A stretch of 64,000 nt of DNA, from NCBI RefSeq assembly GCF_001040845.1, contig NZ_CP011941.1, positions 391,744-455,743 of the forward strand, given 5' to 3'. How positions within the stretch are numbered: the first letter of the stretch is position 1; every line of letters begins with the position of its first letter. Below are positions 53,557 through 63,075 of the stretch, piece after piece. Position numbers and translations under genes: made by a program. This DNA comes from Synechococcus sp. WH 8020 (lineage in GTDB: Bacteria > Cyanobacteriota > Cyanobacteriia > PCC-6307 > Cyanobiaceae). The notes beneath the pieces are model-generated. The model saw only the letters and a program-made list of their open reading frames with translations. It was not told the DNA's origin and made no database searches.

Positions 53557-53670
53557 ATGATCGAACCCCTTCTTTGCGGCATTGTGTTGGGTTTGATCCC
53601 GATCACCCTGATGGGGTTGTTTGTTGCCGCTTGGAATCAGTACCGCCGGGGTAGTGCTCTGGGGGGCTGA
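53557..53670 (+). CDS. petG: Cytochrome b6f complex subunit 5, PetG
   Basis: A 37-residue protein reading [20 protein letters not shown] then [17 protein letters not shown], the exact PetG pattern with one helix. It is needed for b6f assembly. ATG start at 53557. It is divergent from cytM (32 bp between ATGs), and its last 68 bp overlap the 3' end of the convergent rsmD gene. Confidence 0.96.
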   Translation: MIEPLLCGIVLGLIPITLMGLFVAAWNQYRRGSALGG

Positions 53671-54220
53671 GCAGCAACAGGGCGCTTGTTCCATACCGGC
53701 GTTGATCCATCACCCGCCAGGGCGCCGGTGGGGTCAATTGTTGATGGCGGGCGTGTTCACAAATCACCAATCCCTGGCTGCTCACCCAGTTGCCCTCAAG
53801 CAATGCAAGCAAGGTGGGTTCATAAAGGTCTGATCCATAGGGAGGATCGAAATAGACAACATCGAAGGCGGTTAGGGCGCTTGGACGGCCCGTTTTAAGC
53901 CAGCTCACCAGATCTCGACGGATCACTTCAATGGCAGGAGAGGGTGATCGCCCTCCCGCGATCATCACGAGATTGTCTCGGCAGATGGATGCTGTTTTGG
54001 GATCCTTCTCCACGGCCCAAACCCTGCTTACGCCGCGTTCGATCGCTTCGCACCCCATGACGCCGCTGCCGCTGCAAAGGTCGAGCCAGGAGGCATCCTG
54101 CAGCTCTGAGGCGAGCATGTTCATCACTGCTTCGCGGACACGGGCTGTGGTGGGTCTGGTGTTGGTTCCAACAGGACTGCGTAAGCGACGGCCTCCGCTG
54201 AGACGTAGCAGGCCGCTCAC
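53603..54220 (-). CDS. rsmD: 16S rRNA (guanine966-N2)-methyltransferase RsmD
   Basis: A 205-residue enzyme from GTG 54220: [33 protein letters not shown], the SAM motif [18 protein letters not shown], and the catalytic [15 protein letters not shown]. It methylates G966 of 16S rRNA. The GTG overlaps the hisH stop by 4 bp (GTGA), the usual coupling, and gives the family N-terminus; longer starts at 54250 and 54259 run into hisH. Confidence 0.92.
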   Translation of the reverse strand: MSGLLRLSGGRRLRSPVGTNTRPTTARVREAVMNMLASELQDASWLDLCSGSGVMGCEAIERGVSRVWAVEKDPKTASICRDNLVMIAGGRSPSPAIEVIRRDLVSWLKTGRPSALTAFDVVYFDPPYGSDLYEPTLLALLEGNWVSSQGLVICEHARHQQLTPPAPWRVMDQRRYGTSALLLLSPPEHYPGGTDSKRQQTTPSG

Positions 54221-54867
54221 GGCATCAACGGAGCGCCCAGGTGCAGCCATTCCAGCCATCTCGACAGCAAATGCTGCCCTGTAAGGGCTGATTTCTCAGG
54301 GTGAAATTGACAGGCCCCCAGCCGTTTGCGCCAAACCGCAGCCGTGGCATGACCTGATCCGAATTCCACACTTGCAGCTCGATCCTGAGTGTCCTCGGGC
54401 ACAGCGGCAAATGAATGAACGAAATACATCCATTCAGCGCTGGACGGATCTGGAAGAAGGGGTGAGGGGCGATCGATCTGCAGCCTTCCCCAGCCCATGT
54501 GAGGGATGCGCTCTCCCTGCTCCTTGGGAAGCTGTTTGACACGTCCAGGGAGCAAGCCAAGACCCTTGCGTTGGCCTTCCTCGCTGGACTCAAACAACAG
54601 CTGTAAACCTAAGCAAATTCCAAGGAGTGGACGATCTGCTTTGTTCCAAGCAATCAATTTAGGAATCAGCCCTGTGGCTTCTAAGCGATCCATCGCTGGA
54701 TCAAAGGCGCCCACCCCAGGAAGGATCAAGGCCTGACAGCCTTCTAAATCCCCAGGATGTTGCACAGCCTTGAGGGAACTCCCCAAGCGCTTAAAACAGG
54801 TTTGAACAGAAAAAAGATTCCCCATGCCGTAATCGATCAGTCCAATGGTCTGAACTGAACGAGACAT
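54217..54867 (-). CDS. hisH: Imidazole glycerol phosphate synthase subunit HisH
   Basis: A 216-residue glutamine amidotransferase: IGLIDYGMGNLFSVQTCFKR, LPGVGAFDPAMDRL, nucleophile LLGICLGLQLLFESSEEG (Cys), and the His-Glu pair in CQFHPEKS. With HisF it makes imidazole glycerol phosphate and AICAR in histidine synthesis. ATG 54867 gives the usual N-terminus (MSRSVQTIGLIDYG); ATG 54882 is just upstream. It is followed by rsmD. Confidence 0.96.
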   Translation of the reverse strand: MSRSVQTIGLIDYGMGNLFSVQTCFKRLGSSLKAVQHPGDLEGCQALILPGVGAFDPAMDRLEATGLIPKLIAWNKADRPLLGICLGLQLLFESSEEGQRKGLGLLPGRVKQLPKEQGERIPHMGWGRLQIDRPSPLLPDPSSAEWMYFVHSFAAVPEDTQDRAASVEFGSGHATAAVWRKRLGACQFHPEKSALTGQHLLSRWLEWLHLGAPLMP

Positions 54868-54908
54868 GGGGATCAGTTGCAATGCGAATGGAGAAGACCA
54901 GCTACGGG

Positions 54909-55232
54909 TCAGAGATGCTTCGAAATCGTGCCGGAGAGCGTGGCTTTGGGAACTGCGCCAACGACGGTGTCAACCTTCTGCCCGCCCTTGAACACCATCA
55001 ACGTAGGAATGCTACGAATCCCGTATTGGCTAGCGACGTTCGGGTTCTCGTCGGTATTGAGCTTGAAGACTTTGATTTTGCCTTCGAATTCCTTGGAGAT
55101 CTCGTCAACAATTGGAGCCACCATGCGGCAAGGGCCACACCAGGGAGCCCAGAAGTCAACTAAGACCGGAACGTCACTTTGAAGGACATCCTGTTCAAAG
55201 GATGCGTCGGTTACAGCGGTAGCGCTGGACAT
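54909..55232 (-). CDS. trxA: Thioredoxin
   Basis: A 107-residue thioredoxin: [20 protein letters not shown], active site WCGPC, then [17 protein letters not shown] with the cis-Pro. It is the m-type photosynthetic thioredoxin that reduces Calvin-cycle and other enzymes, fed by ferredoxin or NTRC. ATG 55232 gives the family length; a TTG at 55253 is upstream. The Yfr1 RNA lies directly upstream, on the same strand. Confidence 0.95.
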   Translation of the reverse strand: MSSATAVTDASFEQDVLQSDVPVLVDFWAPWCGPCRMVAPIVDEISKEFEGKIKVFKLNTDENPNVASQYGIRSIPTLMVFKGGQKVDTVVGAVPKATLSGTISKHL

Positions 55233-55353
55233 TCCATTTGTCGTCGTTACCAAGTGAATTTAGCAACCACTTCCCAAGTTTTCTCGGAATCTTTGGGGGC
55301 TCTACAGATCTGTGACGGTTTTGGGTCGAGCCGCGAGCCGTCAGGTGAAGACA

Positions 55354-55415
55354 GAAAGCCCGAACGCGTCGGGCCGGGGGGTGTGAGGAGTGTGTGGGCC
55401 GCAGCCCGCACATCC
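55354..55415 (-). ncRNA. yfr1: Yfr1 cyanobacterial small regulatory RNA
   Basis: Read on the minus strand, the element has a 5' hairpin (GTGCGGGC, loop TGCG, GCCCACAC, with one C-A mismatch), a single-stranded centre holding the Yfr1 signature ACTCCTCACAC (55381-55391), and a 3' terminator hairpin (GCCCGA, loop CGCGT, TCGGGC, then TTT). This layout and the guaB3-trxA location are those known for Yfr1 in marine picocyanobacteria. Yfr1 base-pairs with target mRNAs, including outer-membrane porins, through its centre. Its 5' end is about 13 bp downstream of the guaB3 stop; its promoter must lie in the guaB3 3' end. The exact ends are estimated. Confidence 0.93.
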
Positions 55416-55427
55416 TGAGATTAATGC

Positions 55428-56591
55428 TTATTTCCCCATTCCTAATTGTTGGGCTTTTTGATACACCTTGCCTTCTGTGAGCAGTGATGGCGCCACCACC
55501 ACTTCAACCTTCTGCATTTCCTTGATGGTGCGTGCTCCAAGAGTGCCCATCGATGTCTTCAGGCAACCGAGCAAGTTGTGGGTTCCATCATCAAGTTTGG
55601 CTGGACCTCGCAGGATGCGTTCGAGGCTGCCGGTGCTGCCAACGTTGATTCGAGTGCCCCGAGGTAGCACTGGGCTTGGAGTGGCCATCCCCCAGTGGAA
55701 TCCACGGCCTGGTGCCTCTTCTGAGCGGGCGATGGGCGATCCAATCATCACGGCATCAGCACCACAGGCGATGCACTTGCAGATGTCACCACCGGTGACG
55801 ATTCCTCCATCAGCCACGATCGGGACGTAGCGACCGCTTTCCTTTTCATAGTCAGAGCGTGCAGCGGCGCAATCGGCAACAGCGGTGGCTTGGGGAATGC
55901 CGACGCCGAGGACACCACGGGAGGTGCAAGCTGCACCAGGGCCAATCCCCACCATGACGCCTGCAGCACCAGCGCGCATGAGTTGCAGTGCGACTTCGTA
56001 GGTGACGCAATTGCCGATGACCACGGGCACACCCATGTCGCGGCAAAGCGTTTCCAAATTGAGGGTCTCTTGCCCTTCTGGACCGATGTGATCGGTGGAG
56101 ACCACGGTGGCTTGGACAAAAAACAGATCGGCCCCCGCCTCTGCAATTGCCTTGCCAAAGCGCAAGGCCGCCACTGGGGTGCCGCTCACAGCCGCAATTC
56201 CGCCCTGAGATTTGATCGCTTCAATTCGCTTGCGAATCAGGCCTTCCTGAACGGGTTGGCTGTAGATCTCTTGCATCAACGGCACAAATTCGTCCTTGCC
56301 GACGGATGTGATGCGATCCAAGGCCTCGGTGGGGTCCTCATAGCGGGTCTGAATTCCCTCCAGATTCAAGACACCAAGAGCTCCGAGTTGGGAGAGATGT
56401 ACCGCCATTCCCACGTCCACCACCCCGTCCATCGCGCTGGCGATGATCGGGATTTCTCGTTCAATTCCTCCCAGTGACCAGCTGGTGTTGGTGACCTCCG
56501 GATCAACCGTGCGACCCCCTGGCACCAAGGCGATCTCATCGATGCCATAGGCCCGGCGAACAACTTTGGAGCGTCCGAGCTGAATGTCCAC
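55428..56591 (-). CDS. guaB3: GuaB3 family IMP dehydrogenase-related protein
   Basis: A 387-residue IMPDH-like TIM-barrel enzyme with no CBS domains: IPIIASAMDGVVDVGMAVHL, VGIGPGAACTSRGVLGVGIP (catalytic Cys), IVADGGIVTGGDICKCIACG and ADAVMIGSPIARSEEAPG. This is the GuaB3 type, which actinobacteria and cyanobacteria carry next to true guaB and which may act in GMP/IMP turnover rather than as the main dehydrogenase. GTG start. Yfr1 follows directly. Confidence 0.93.
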   Translation of the reverse strand: MDIQLGRSKVVRRAYGIDEIALVPGGRTVDPEVTNTSWSLGGIEREIPIIASAMDGVVDVGMAVHLSQLGALGVLNLEGIQTRYEDPTEALDRITSVGKDEFVPLMQEIYSQPVQEGLIRKRIEAIKSQGGIAAVSGTPVAALRFGKAIAEAGADLFFVQATVVSTDHIGPEGQETLNLETLCRDMGVPVVIGNCVTYEVALQLMRAGAAGVMVGIGPGAACTSRGVLGVGIPQATAVADCAAARSDYEKESGRYVPIVADGGIVTGGDICKCIACGADAVMIGSPIARSEEAPGRGFHWGMATPSPVLPRGTRINVGSTGSLERILRGPAKLDDGTHNLLGCLKTSMGTLGARTIKEMQKVEVVVAPSLLTEGKVYQKAQQLGMGK

Positions 56592-56651
56592 CGCTAGTCG
56601 TACTAAAGATCAGCACAAACTACCAACTGGTCATGCATTGCGTGGCAGTGA

Positions 56652-57308
56652 TCAGGGTCGAACCGAGCCCCTGAAGGCGGACCAAATGCTGCTCAGATTT
56701 GCAAGCAGAGCTTTTCTTTCTTCGCTGCGAATCAGTCGTGTCACGGAGAACCAAATCATCCAACCCAGGCCAACCAGTTCAAACAATCTTGGAGCGAGAG
56801 GGATGGTGCCAATCGCCGCTAAGACTCCGCTGTAAATCCTGATGAGCAGGGTCAACGCAATCAAGCCAACGACCAAAAACAGGGGCCTGCGGGAGCGTTG
56901 CCAGAGGTCAACGAGGTTGTTGTCATCCCACCACTGCCGGACTTTGGAGCTGAGTAGGTCCCATTCCCCACCCTCGCTGGAGTTGTCGTCGGTACTGGAT
57001 GAGGTTGTGGCTGCAACCTGGATGCGCTCAGCGATCGCTTCGGATGCTGCTGGCTCGGCTTTTGCTGGCTCGGCTTCTGTGGGCTCGGCGGCTGCGGGTG
57101 TTGAATGCGATGCGACGACAGGCTCCTGAGTTGTTAAAGGGTCGGGTGCTTTGTTTTCGGATTGAAGCGGGGTTGTTGTGTTAGCGACTACGGGATCGGT
57201 TGGTACTGGAGAGGCTGCTGCTTCGCCTGATTCGATCGGCTCGGTACTTTTGATCTCCATCGATGGACTGGAGTCAGAGGATGCCGGATTGATCGGATCG
57301 GTTTCCAT
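56652..57308 (-). CDS. CAAD-domain thylakoid membrane protein
   Basis: A 218-residue protein from ATG 57308 with two parts. The first ~110 residues are disordered, rich in Pro, Glu, Ala, Thr and Ser, with near-repeats such as EPTEAEPAKAEPAASE. The C-terminal CAAD domain (WDLLSSKVRQWWDDNNLVDL, two helices LFLVVGLIALTLLIRIY and FELVGLGWMIWFSVTRL, and an amphipathic end) is the membrane domain of cyanobacterial aminoacyl-tRNA synthetases and of the curvature protein CURT1. It likely shapes or anchors thylakoids. A GTG at 57356 would add 16 residues. Divergent from gyrA. Confidence 0.85.
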   Translation of the reverse strand: METDPINPASSDSSPSMEIKSTEPIESGEAAASPVPTDPVVANTTTPLQSENKAPDPLTTQEPVVASHSTPAAAEPTEAEPAKAEPAASEAIAERIQVAATTSSSTDDNSSEGGEWDLLSSKVRQWWDDNNLVDLWQRSRRPLFLVVGLIALTLLIRIYSGVLAAIGTIPLAPRLFELVGLGWMIWFSVTRLIRSEERKALLANLSSIWSAFRGSVRP

Positions 57309-57439
57309 GGCTTCAGCAGCACTTAGCGAGTTGCGCAAGCTTAAGGGCGTTGTCACGTGCTGTTTTGAAGACGCAGCAAAAGCTGACGTTTTGCATCTTC
57401 CTTCTCGCGATAAGCTGACTTAAGGCAAATAGGTCTTGT

Positions 57440-60118
57440 ATGGCGGATCCAGTGGGACCCGGCAGCGGCGGTCCCGGCGAATCCGACGATCGGATCATCC
57501 AGACAGATTTGCGCAACGAGATGTCGCGCTCCTATCTGGAGTACGCGATGAGCGTGATCGTTGGGCGTGCGCTACCCGACGCTCGAGATGGTCTCAAACC
57601 TGTGCACCGGCGAATTTTGTACGCCATGTACGAGCTTGGGCTCACCAGCGATCGGCCCTACCGCAAGTGTGCCCGTGTGGTGGGTGAGGTGCTGGGTAAG
57701 TACCACCCTCACGGTGATACGGCCGTTTACGACGCGCTCGTGCGCATGGCCCAGGATTTCTCGATGTCCATGCCGCTTATCGATGGCCATGGAAATTTCG
57801 GCTCGGTCGACAACGATCCACCTGCTGCCATGAGGTACACGGAATCGCGGTTGCAGGCGCTCACCACCGACAGCCTTCTCGAAGATATCGAGGCTGAAAC
57901 GGTTGACTTCGCCGACAATTTCGATGGCTCGCAGCAAGAACCCACCGTTCTGCCATCGCGGATTCCCCAGCTTCTTCTCAATGGATCAGCAGGGATTGCG
58001 GTGGGCATGGCCACCAACATTCCCCCGCACAACCTTGGAGAGCTGATTACGGGTTTGTTGGCCTTGATCCGAAACCCTGAGATCACGGATCAGGAGCTGA
58101 TGGCTCTGATCCCTGGACCTGACTTCCCCACCGGCGGACAAATTCTGGGTCGCAGCGGAATTCGTGAGACCTACCTCACCGGGCGCGGCTCGGTGACGAT
58201 GCGAGGGGTTGCTGGTATCGAAACGATCGAGGCGCCCGGTCGCCCGGATCGTGATGCGGTGGTAATCACGGCCCTGCCTTACCAAACGAATAAGGCGGCG
58301 ATGATTGAACGCATCGCTGAGATGGTCAACGACAAGAAGCTGGAAGGTATTTCCGATATTCGCGATGAGAGTGATCGCGATGGCATGCGCGTTGTGGTGG
58401 AGCTGCGTCGCGATGCTTATCCGCAGGTGGTGCTGAACAATCTCTATAAACTCACCCCACTTCAGAGCAATTTCAGCGCCCACATGCTGGCGTTGGTCAA
58501 CAGTGAGCCGATTTTGCTCACATTGCGCAAGATGCTCGAGGTGTTCCTCGACTTCAGAGTTGAGACGATTGAACGTCGTACGCGCTACTTGCTGCGGAAG
58601 GCTGAAGAGCGCGATCACATCCTCTTGGGCTTGCTCCTGGCCCTGGACCAACTCGATCCGATCATTGCCCTGATTCGTGCAGCACCCGATACGGCAACAG
58701 CTCGCACGCAGTTGCAGGAGCTCCATGGCCTGTCTGCTGTGCAAGCAGATGCCATCTTGCAGATGCAACTCCGGCGTCTGACTGCTTTAGAGGCTGACAA
58801 AATCCGCCTTGAGCATGAGGATTTGGTCACCAAGATCGCCGACTACAAGGACATTCTTGGCCGCAGGGAGCGGGTCTTCGGAATCATTGAAGATGAACTG
58901 GGGCAGCTGCGAGATCGCCACGCCGTTCCTCGCCGCACCGAGATCCTTGATCTTGCTGGTGGCCTGGAAGACATCGATCTGATCGCTAATGAGCGTTCTG
59001 TGGTGCTTCTTACCGAAACCGGATATCTCAAACGGATGCCGGTGAGTGAATTTGAAGCCACCAGTCGTGGCACCCGAGGCAAGGCCGGTACCCGCAGTCA
59101 AGGAGAAGAAGCGGTCAAGTTGTTCATTGGCTGCAACGACCACGACACCTTGTTGCTGTTCAGCGATCGGGGTGTGTCGTATGCCGTTCCTGCTTATCGC
59201 GTTCCCCAGTGCAGCAGGACTGCAAAGGGCACTCCGATTGTGCAGCTGTTGCCGATCCCTCGGGAAGAAGCGATTACGTCCTTGTTGGCCGTGTCGGAGT
59301 TCAACGATGACACCGACTTGTTGATGCTCACCACCGGTGGATACATCAAGCGCACCAGGCTTTCGGCCTTCAGCAACATCCGCTCCAACGGTTTGATTGC
59401 CATTGGTTTGGAAGAGGGTGATGCCCTCACATGGGTGCGGCTTGCTGTGCCAGGAGACAGCGTCTTGATTGGCTCACGGGCGGGAATGACGATTCACTTC
59501 CGGCTCAGTGATAACGAGTTGCGGCCCCTAGGCCGAACAGCTCGTGGTGTGCGCTCGATGAATTTGCGAGAGGGCGACAGCTTGGTAAGTATGGATGTAC
59601 TGCCGGTGGAGTTGGCTGATCAAATCGCTGCCAGTGTCGATGAGGACGTCGAGGGAAGTGATGGCGGCGAAACCGCTGCAGCCGAGGGCCCTTGGGTCCT
59701 GGTGGCCTCGGCCTCCGGTTTAGGGAAACGGGTGCCGGTGACCCAGTTCCGTTTGCAGAAACGGGCTGGGATGGGGCTGCGCGCCATGAAGTTCCGCACC
59801 GATGCCGATGAGCTTGTGGGCTTGCGGGTGCTGGGAGCCGGAGAGGAGCTGCTGCTGGTGAGCGAAAAGGGAGTGATTGTGCGCACTGGCGCTGATGCCA
59901 TTCCCCAGCAATCTCGCGCAGCTACTGGCGTTCGCTTGCAGCGGCTGGATAAGGGCGACCGTTTAGCCGATGTGGTGCTGGTTCCACCTGAGGCCGAAAC
60001 GGATGACGACACCGAATCCGATTCCGCCGGTGACCCCAACAGCGATACCGCACCTGACGTTGTTGCTGAACAGGCACCCACTCCAGAAGAGTCGTCTGAC
60101 CCATCAGCTGAGGGTTGA
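57440..60118 (+). CDS. gyrA: DNA gyrase subunit A
   Basis: An 892-residue topoisomerase A subunit: [40 protein letters not shown], catalytic Tyr133 in [31 protein letters not shown], and a C-terminal beta-pinwheel. The gyrase-defining box (QRRGGKG in E. coli) is here TSRGTRG inside [13 protein letters not shown], so it is degenerate. Acidic disordered tail. With GyrB it introduces negative supercoils; the altered box leaves topoisomerase IV possible. ATG start; its stop overlaps the crtL start by 4 bp. Confidence 0.93.
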   Translation: MADPVGPGSGGPGESDDRIIQTDLRNEMSRSYLEYAMSVIVGRALPDARDGLKPVHRRILYAMYELGLTSDRPYRKCARVVGEVLGKYHPHGDTAVYDALVRMAQDFSMSMPLIDGHGNFGSVDNDPPAAMRYTESRLQALTTDSLLEDIEAETVDFADNFDGSQQEPTVLPSRIPQLLLNGSAGIAVGMATNIPPHNLGELITGLLALIRNPEITDQELMALIPGPDFPTGGQILGRSGIRETYLTGRGSVTMRGVAGIETIEAPGRPDRDAVVITALPYQTNKAAMIERIAEMVNDKKLEGISDIRDESDRDGMRVVVELRRDAYPQVVLNNLYKLTPLQSNFSAHMLALVNSEPILLTLRKMLEVFLDFRVETIERRTRYLLRKAEERDHILLGLLLALDQLDPIIALIRAAPDTATARTQLQELHGLSAVQADAILQMQLRRLTALEADKIRLEHEDLVTKIADYKDILGRRERVFGIIEDELGQLRDRHAVPRRTEILDLAGGLEDIDLIANERSVVLLTETGYLKRMPVSEFEATSRGTRGKAGTRSQGEEAVKLFIGCNDHDTLLLFSDRGVSYAVPAYRVPQCSRTAKGTPIVQLLPIPREEAITSLLAVSEFNDDTDLLMLTTGGYIKRTRLSAFSNIRSNGLIAIGLEEGDALTWVRLAVPGDSVLIGSRAGMTIHFRLSDNELRPLGRTARGVRSMNLREGDSLVSMDVLPVELADQIAASVDEDVEGSDGGETAAAEGPWVLVASASGLGKRVPVTQFRLQKRAGMGLRAMKFRTDADELVGLRVLGAGEELLLVSEKGVIVRTGADAIPQQSRAATGVRLQRLDKGDRLADVVLVPPEAETDDDTESDSAGDPNSDTAPDVVAEQAPTPEESSDPSAEG

Positions 60119-61353
60119 CCTTGGCCGATTGCGCGGATGTTTTGGTGATTGGGGGCGGTCCTGCCGCCCTTTGCATCAGCTCAGAGCTACATCGGCGCGG
60201 GGTTTTGGTCGAGGGAATTGCACCGAATTCGGTGGAGGCACCTTGGCCGAACACCTATGGGATCTGGGCAAAGGAACTGGAGCTGTTGGGTCTCGAACAT
60301 TTGCTCGAGCACCGCTGGAGCAACACAGTGAGTTTTTATGGCGCTGGTGGCTCGGACTCAGAAGATCAACCCACGCCCCATGGGATGGATTACGGGCTTT
60401 TTGATCGCCAAAAGCTTCAGGAGCATTGGCTGGGGTATTGCCAGGGCATGACCTGGCATCAAGACCGTGTTGAGCGCATCGAGTTGCAGGGTGCTGTCAC
60501 CAGCGTGCATTGCGCATCGGGGTTGCAGCTTATGGCTCGGGTGGTGATCGATGCCTCAGGGCATCGCAGTTCCCATATTCGTCGGCCAGATCAGGGGCCA
60601 GTGGCTGGCCAGGCTGCCTATGGCGTGGTGGGTCGCTTCAGCAAGCCTCCGGTCGACCCAGGTCGCTTTGTGTTGATGGATTTTCGCTGTGATCACCTCA
60701 CTGCGGAGCAACGCAACGAGCCCCCCACCTTCTTGTATGCGATGGATTTCGGTGACGGGGTGTTTTTTGTGGAGGAAACGTCGCTGGCCTTGGCACCGGC
60801 TGTCTCTGAGGCTGTGTTGAAGCAGCGATTAACACAACGTCTAGCCAACGCGGATGTGGAAATCACTGAGGTCATGGAGGTAGAGCATTGCTTGTTCCCA
60901 ATGAATTTGCCGCTGCCGGATTTCAATCAACCGTTGGTTGCCTTCGGCGGCGCGGCGAGCATGGTGCATCCAGCCTCGGGCTACATGCTGGGGGCTTTGC
61001 TTCGTCGTGGACCTGGATTGGCGGATGCCCTGGCCGCGGCACTGAAGCAACAACCCAGGCTTGGTTCAGCAGATTTGGCTCGTCTTGGTTGGCAGGCGCT
61101 GTGGCCTTGGGAATTGGTGCTTCGTCACCGCTTATTTCAGTTTGGGCTGGGCCGCTTGATGGGTTTCGATGAACAATTACTGCGCCGACACTTCACCAGT
61201 TTTTTTCAATTGCCCCAAGAGGAGTGGAGCGGTTTTCTCACCAACACGTTGCCCCTACCTCGCTTGATGGGTGTGATGCTGCGCCTCTTTGCGATTTCGC
61301 CTTGGGATGTTCGGAGAGGGTTGGTGCTTGGGGCGCCCGCGAAGTCGTCTTGA
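60115..61353 (+). CDS. crtL: Lycopene beta-cyclase (CrtL type)
   Basis: A 412-residue flavoprotein: [20 protein letters not shown] (FAD/NAD loop), [51 protein letters not shown], and [20 protein letters not shown]. This is the plant/cyanobacterial CrtL cyclase that closes both rings of lycopene to beta-carotene, required for photosystems and zeaxanthin. The TTG start overlaps the gyrA stop (TTGA). It is followed by a convergent branching-enzyme gene, 16 bp away. Confidence 0.94.
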   Translation: MTLADCADVLVIGGGPAALCISSELHRRGVLVEGIAPNSVEAPWPNTYGIWAKELELLGLEHLLEHRWSNTVSFYGAGGSDSEDQPTPHGMDYGLFDRQKLQEHWLGYCQGMTWHQDRVERIELQGAVTSVHCASGLQLMARVVIDASGHRSSHIRRPDQGPVAGQAAYGVVGRFSKPPVDPGRFVLMDFRCDHLTAEQRNEPPTFLYAMDFGDGVFFVEETSLALAPAVSEAVLKQRLTQRLANADVEITEVMEVEHCLFPMNLPLPDFNQPLVAFGGAASMVHPASGYMLGALLRRGPGLADALAAALKQQPRLGSADLARLGWQALWPWELVLRHRLFQFGLGRLMGFDEQLLRRHFTSFFQLPQEEWSGFLTNTLPLPRLMGVMLRLFAISPWDVRRGLVLGAPAKSS

Positions 61354-61369
61354 TCTCTTGATGAGTTGT

Positions 61370-62944
61370 TTAGCTGTTGATTGCCACGCGTTTCCAATCA
61401 GCAGGCTGAATCAAGGGGAACAGAGAATCTTCCGCCTCCACGTCACTTAGCCAAGCGTCGTTCATCCTGTCTCGGCCATCGATGCAGGCCATCAAGGTCC
61501 AGAACCGTTCCAGGTGCCGCTTGATGCGTTCTTTGGCTAAGTCGGTTGTGGTTCCCGCCCGAAGGATGAAGCTCCAGTCCGACGACTGTGCGAGCAGCAG
61601 TTCGCGGCCCGCTTGATCGAGCATGCGCATGCCGATTTCACTTCCCACCCCACGACTGCAGCGCTCTTTCATCGCTCGTCCAGCACGGCTCCACTCCGGA
61701 ATGATCCAGGCGTTGCTTTCGTTGAGCCAATAATCGTGAAATCCCCCCTGTCCCCAGCTGGAAGGGGAGGGATCGCAGATTTGCAGGTTGGGTTGTTGGT
61801 CGAGCACGCCACGCAGGGTGGTGAACCTCACTTGCTGCTCCGGTCCTTGGCGGAAGAGCTCAGCCAGAAACGATGGACCCTCGAACCACCAATGTCCAAA
61901 CAATTCAGCATCGAAGGGTGCCACCAACAACGGGGCGTTATCCATGCGCTCTTCAAGGGCTTCGAGTTGGAGGCGCCGCCCCTCCAGGTAATGCTTGGCA
62001 TGGTCTGTTGTGCGGGCCTGAGCGAGCTCAGGTTCATAGGGCTGTTTGGCCTCAAGCGGAGCCCGTTGATCACTCACGCGATGCAGTTTGAGGCCGAGGG
62101 GGCGTTGGGTGGGTAAGCCAAAGGATTCGATCTGTTCTTGCGGCAGATCCCAGCCCAGATCGCGGTGGAATTCGCGGTAGGCGGGATCACCGGGGTAGCC
62201 ATCGCGAGCAGACCAGACCGGCAGCGTTGCGTCACTGTCCCGCCCGAAAAAGGCCACACCGTTGCGGCTGCAGATCGGCGCGTAAACCCCATACCTCGGC
62301 CTTGGTTTGGCGTGGAGAAGTCCGTGGCCATCGAGCACCGCGTAGCGCAGTCCGGCATCGCGCATCCAGCGATCCAGCCCCTCGTAATAGGCGCATTCCG
62401 GCAGCCAGATCCCTAGAGGCTGTTCGCCGATCAGGCGTTGGTGCTCGCGGACTGCCGTGCGCAACTGGGCCCGCACCGCTTCTGGATGTTCTCGCAGCAG
62501 TGGCAAGTAGCCGTGGGTTGCCCCGCAGGTGAGCAGGTCGAGCAATCCTTGTCGTTGCAGGGCTCGGAAACGGCTGATCAGATCACCATTGCTGTTCTGC
62601 CAGCTCAGGAGATAGCGCTCAAAGCAGCTCTGCAGGTGCACGGCAGCTGCTTTGCGATCGCTGGGGGCCTGTTGCAGCAGCAGCAAACGTGATTGAACCC
62701 AGCTTGGGAAGCGTTTGTGGAGTGTGTTGTCTGCAAGCAGCGACAACAGGGTCGGTGAGATCCCCATTGTGAGGCGTGCTTGCTGGGCAGGGTCGCTCGC
62801 CGCAGACTCCAACATCTCCAAAAGTGGGAGATAACACTCGACAAGCGCTTGAAAAAACCAGTCTTCTTCGAGCGAGTTCGCCTCGCTTGCCCGCACGTAA
62901 GGAAGGTGCGCATGGAGAACAAGGGCTAGTGCTCCTTGGGCCAA
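61370..62944 (-). CDS. Glycoside hydrolase family 57 (1,4-alpha-glucan branching enzyme type)
   Basis: A 524-residue GH57 enzyme. It has LVLHAHLPYVRA (motif 1), LTCGATHGYLPLL, the catalytic nucleophile Glu183 in WLPECAY, the acid Asp345 in VAPFDAELFGHWWFEG, and a helical C-terminal domain ending in a Trp-rich segment (DWSFILRAGTT, RFWTLMACIDG). This is the GH57 branching-enzyme pattern, which forms alpha-1,6 branches in glycogen; GH57 amylases are the alternative. TTG start. Divergent from leuA. Confidence 0.9.
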   Translation of the reverse strand: MAQGALALVLHAHLPYVRASEANSLEEDWFFQALVECYLPLLEMLESAASDPAQQARLTMGISPTLLSLLADNTLHKRFPSWVQSRLLLLQQAPSDRKAAAVHLQSCFERYLLSWQNSNGDLISRFRALQRQGLLDLLTCGATHGYLPLLREHPEAVRAQLRTAVREHQRLIGEQPLGIWLPECAYYEGLDRWMRDAGLRYAVLDGHGLLHAKPRPRYGVYAPICSRNGVAFFGRDSDATLPVWSARDGYPGDPAYREFHRDLGWDLPQEQIESFGLPTQRPLGLKLHRVSDQRAPLEAKQPYEPELAQARTTDHAKHYLEGRRLQLEALEERMDNAPLLVAPFDAELFGHWWFEGPSFLAELFRQGPEQQVRFTTLRGVLDQQPNLQICDPSPSSWGQGGFHDYWLNESNAWIIPEWSRAGRAMKERCSRGVGSEIGMRMLDQAGRELLLAQSSDWSFILRAGTTTDLAKERIKRHLERFWTLMACIDGRDRMNDAWLSDVEAEDSLFPLIQPADWKRVAINS

Positions 62945-63075
62945 TGCTCACTCTCTCTGTTAGTCATTTGAATGTACCGGCATTTCTCCCTAAAACAGCC
63001 GGCTCGTAACGCCCGTCTCGCTTAGAGTGGCGTAACTCATAGTCATTCCGACTAAAACCCTTCGAGGCTTTAGCC

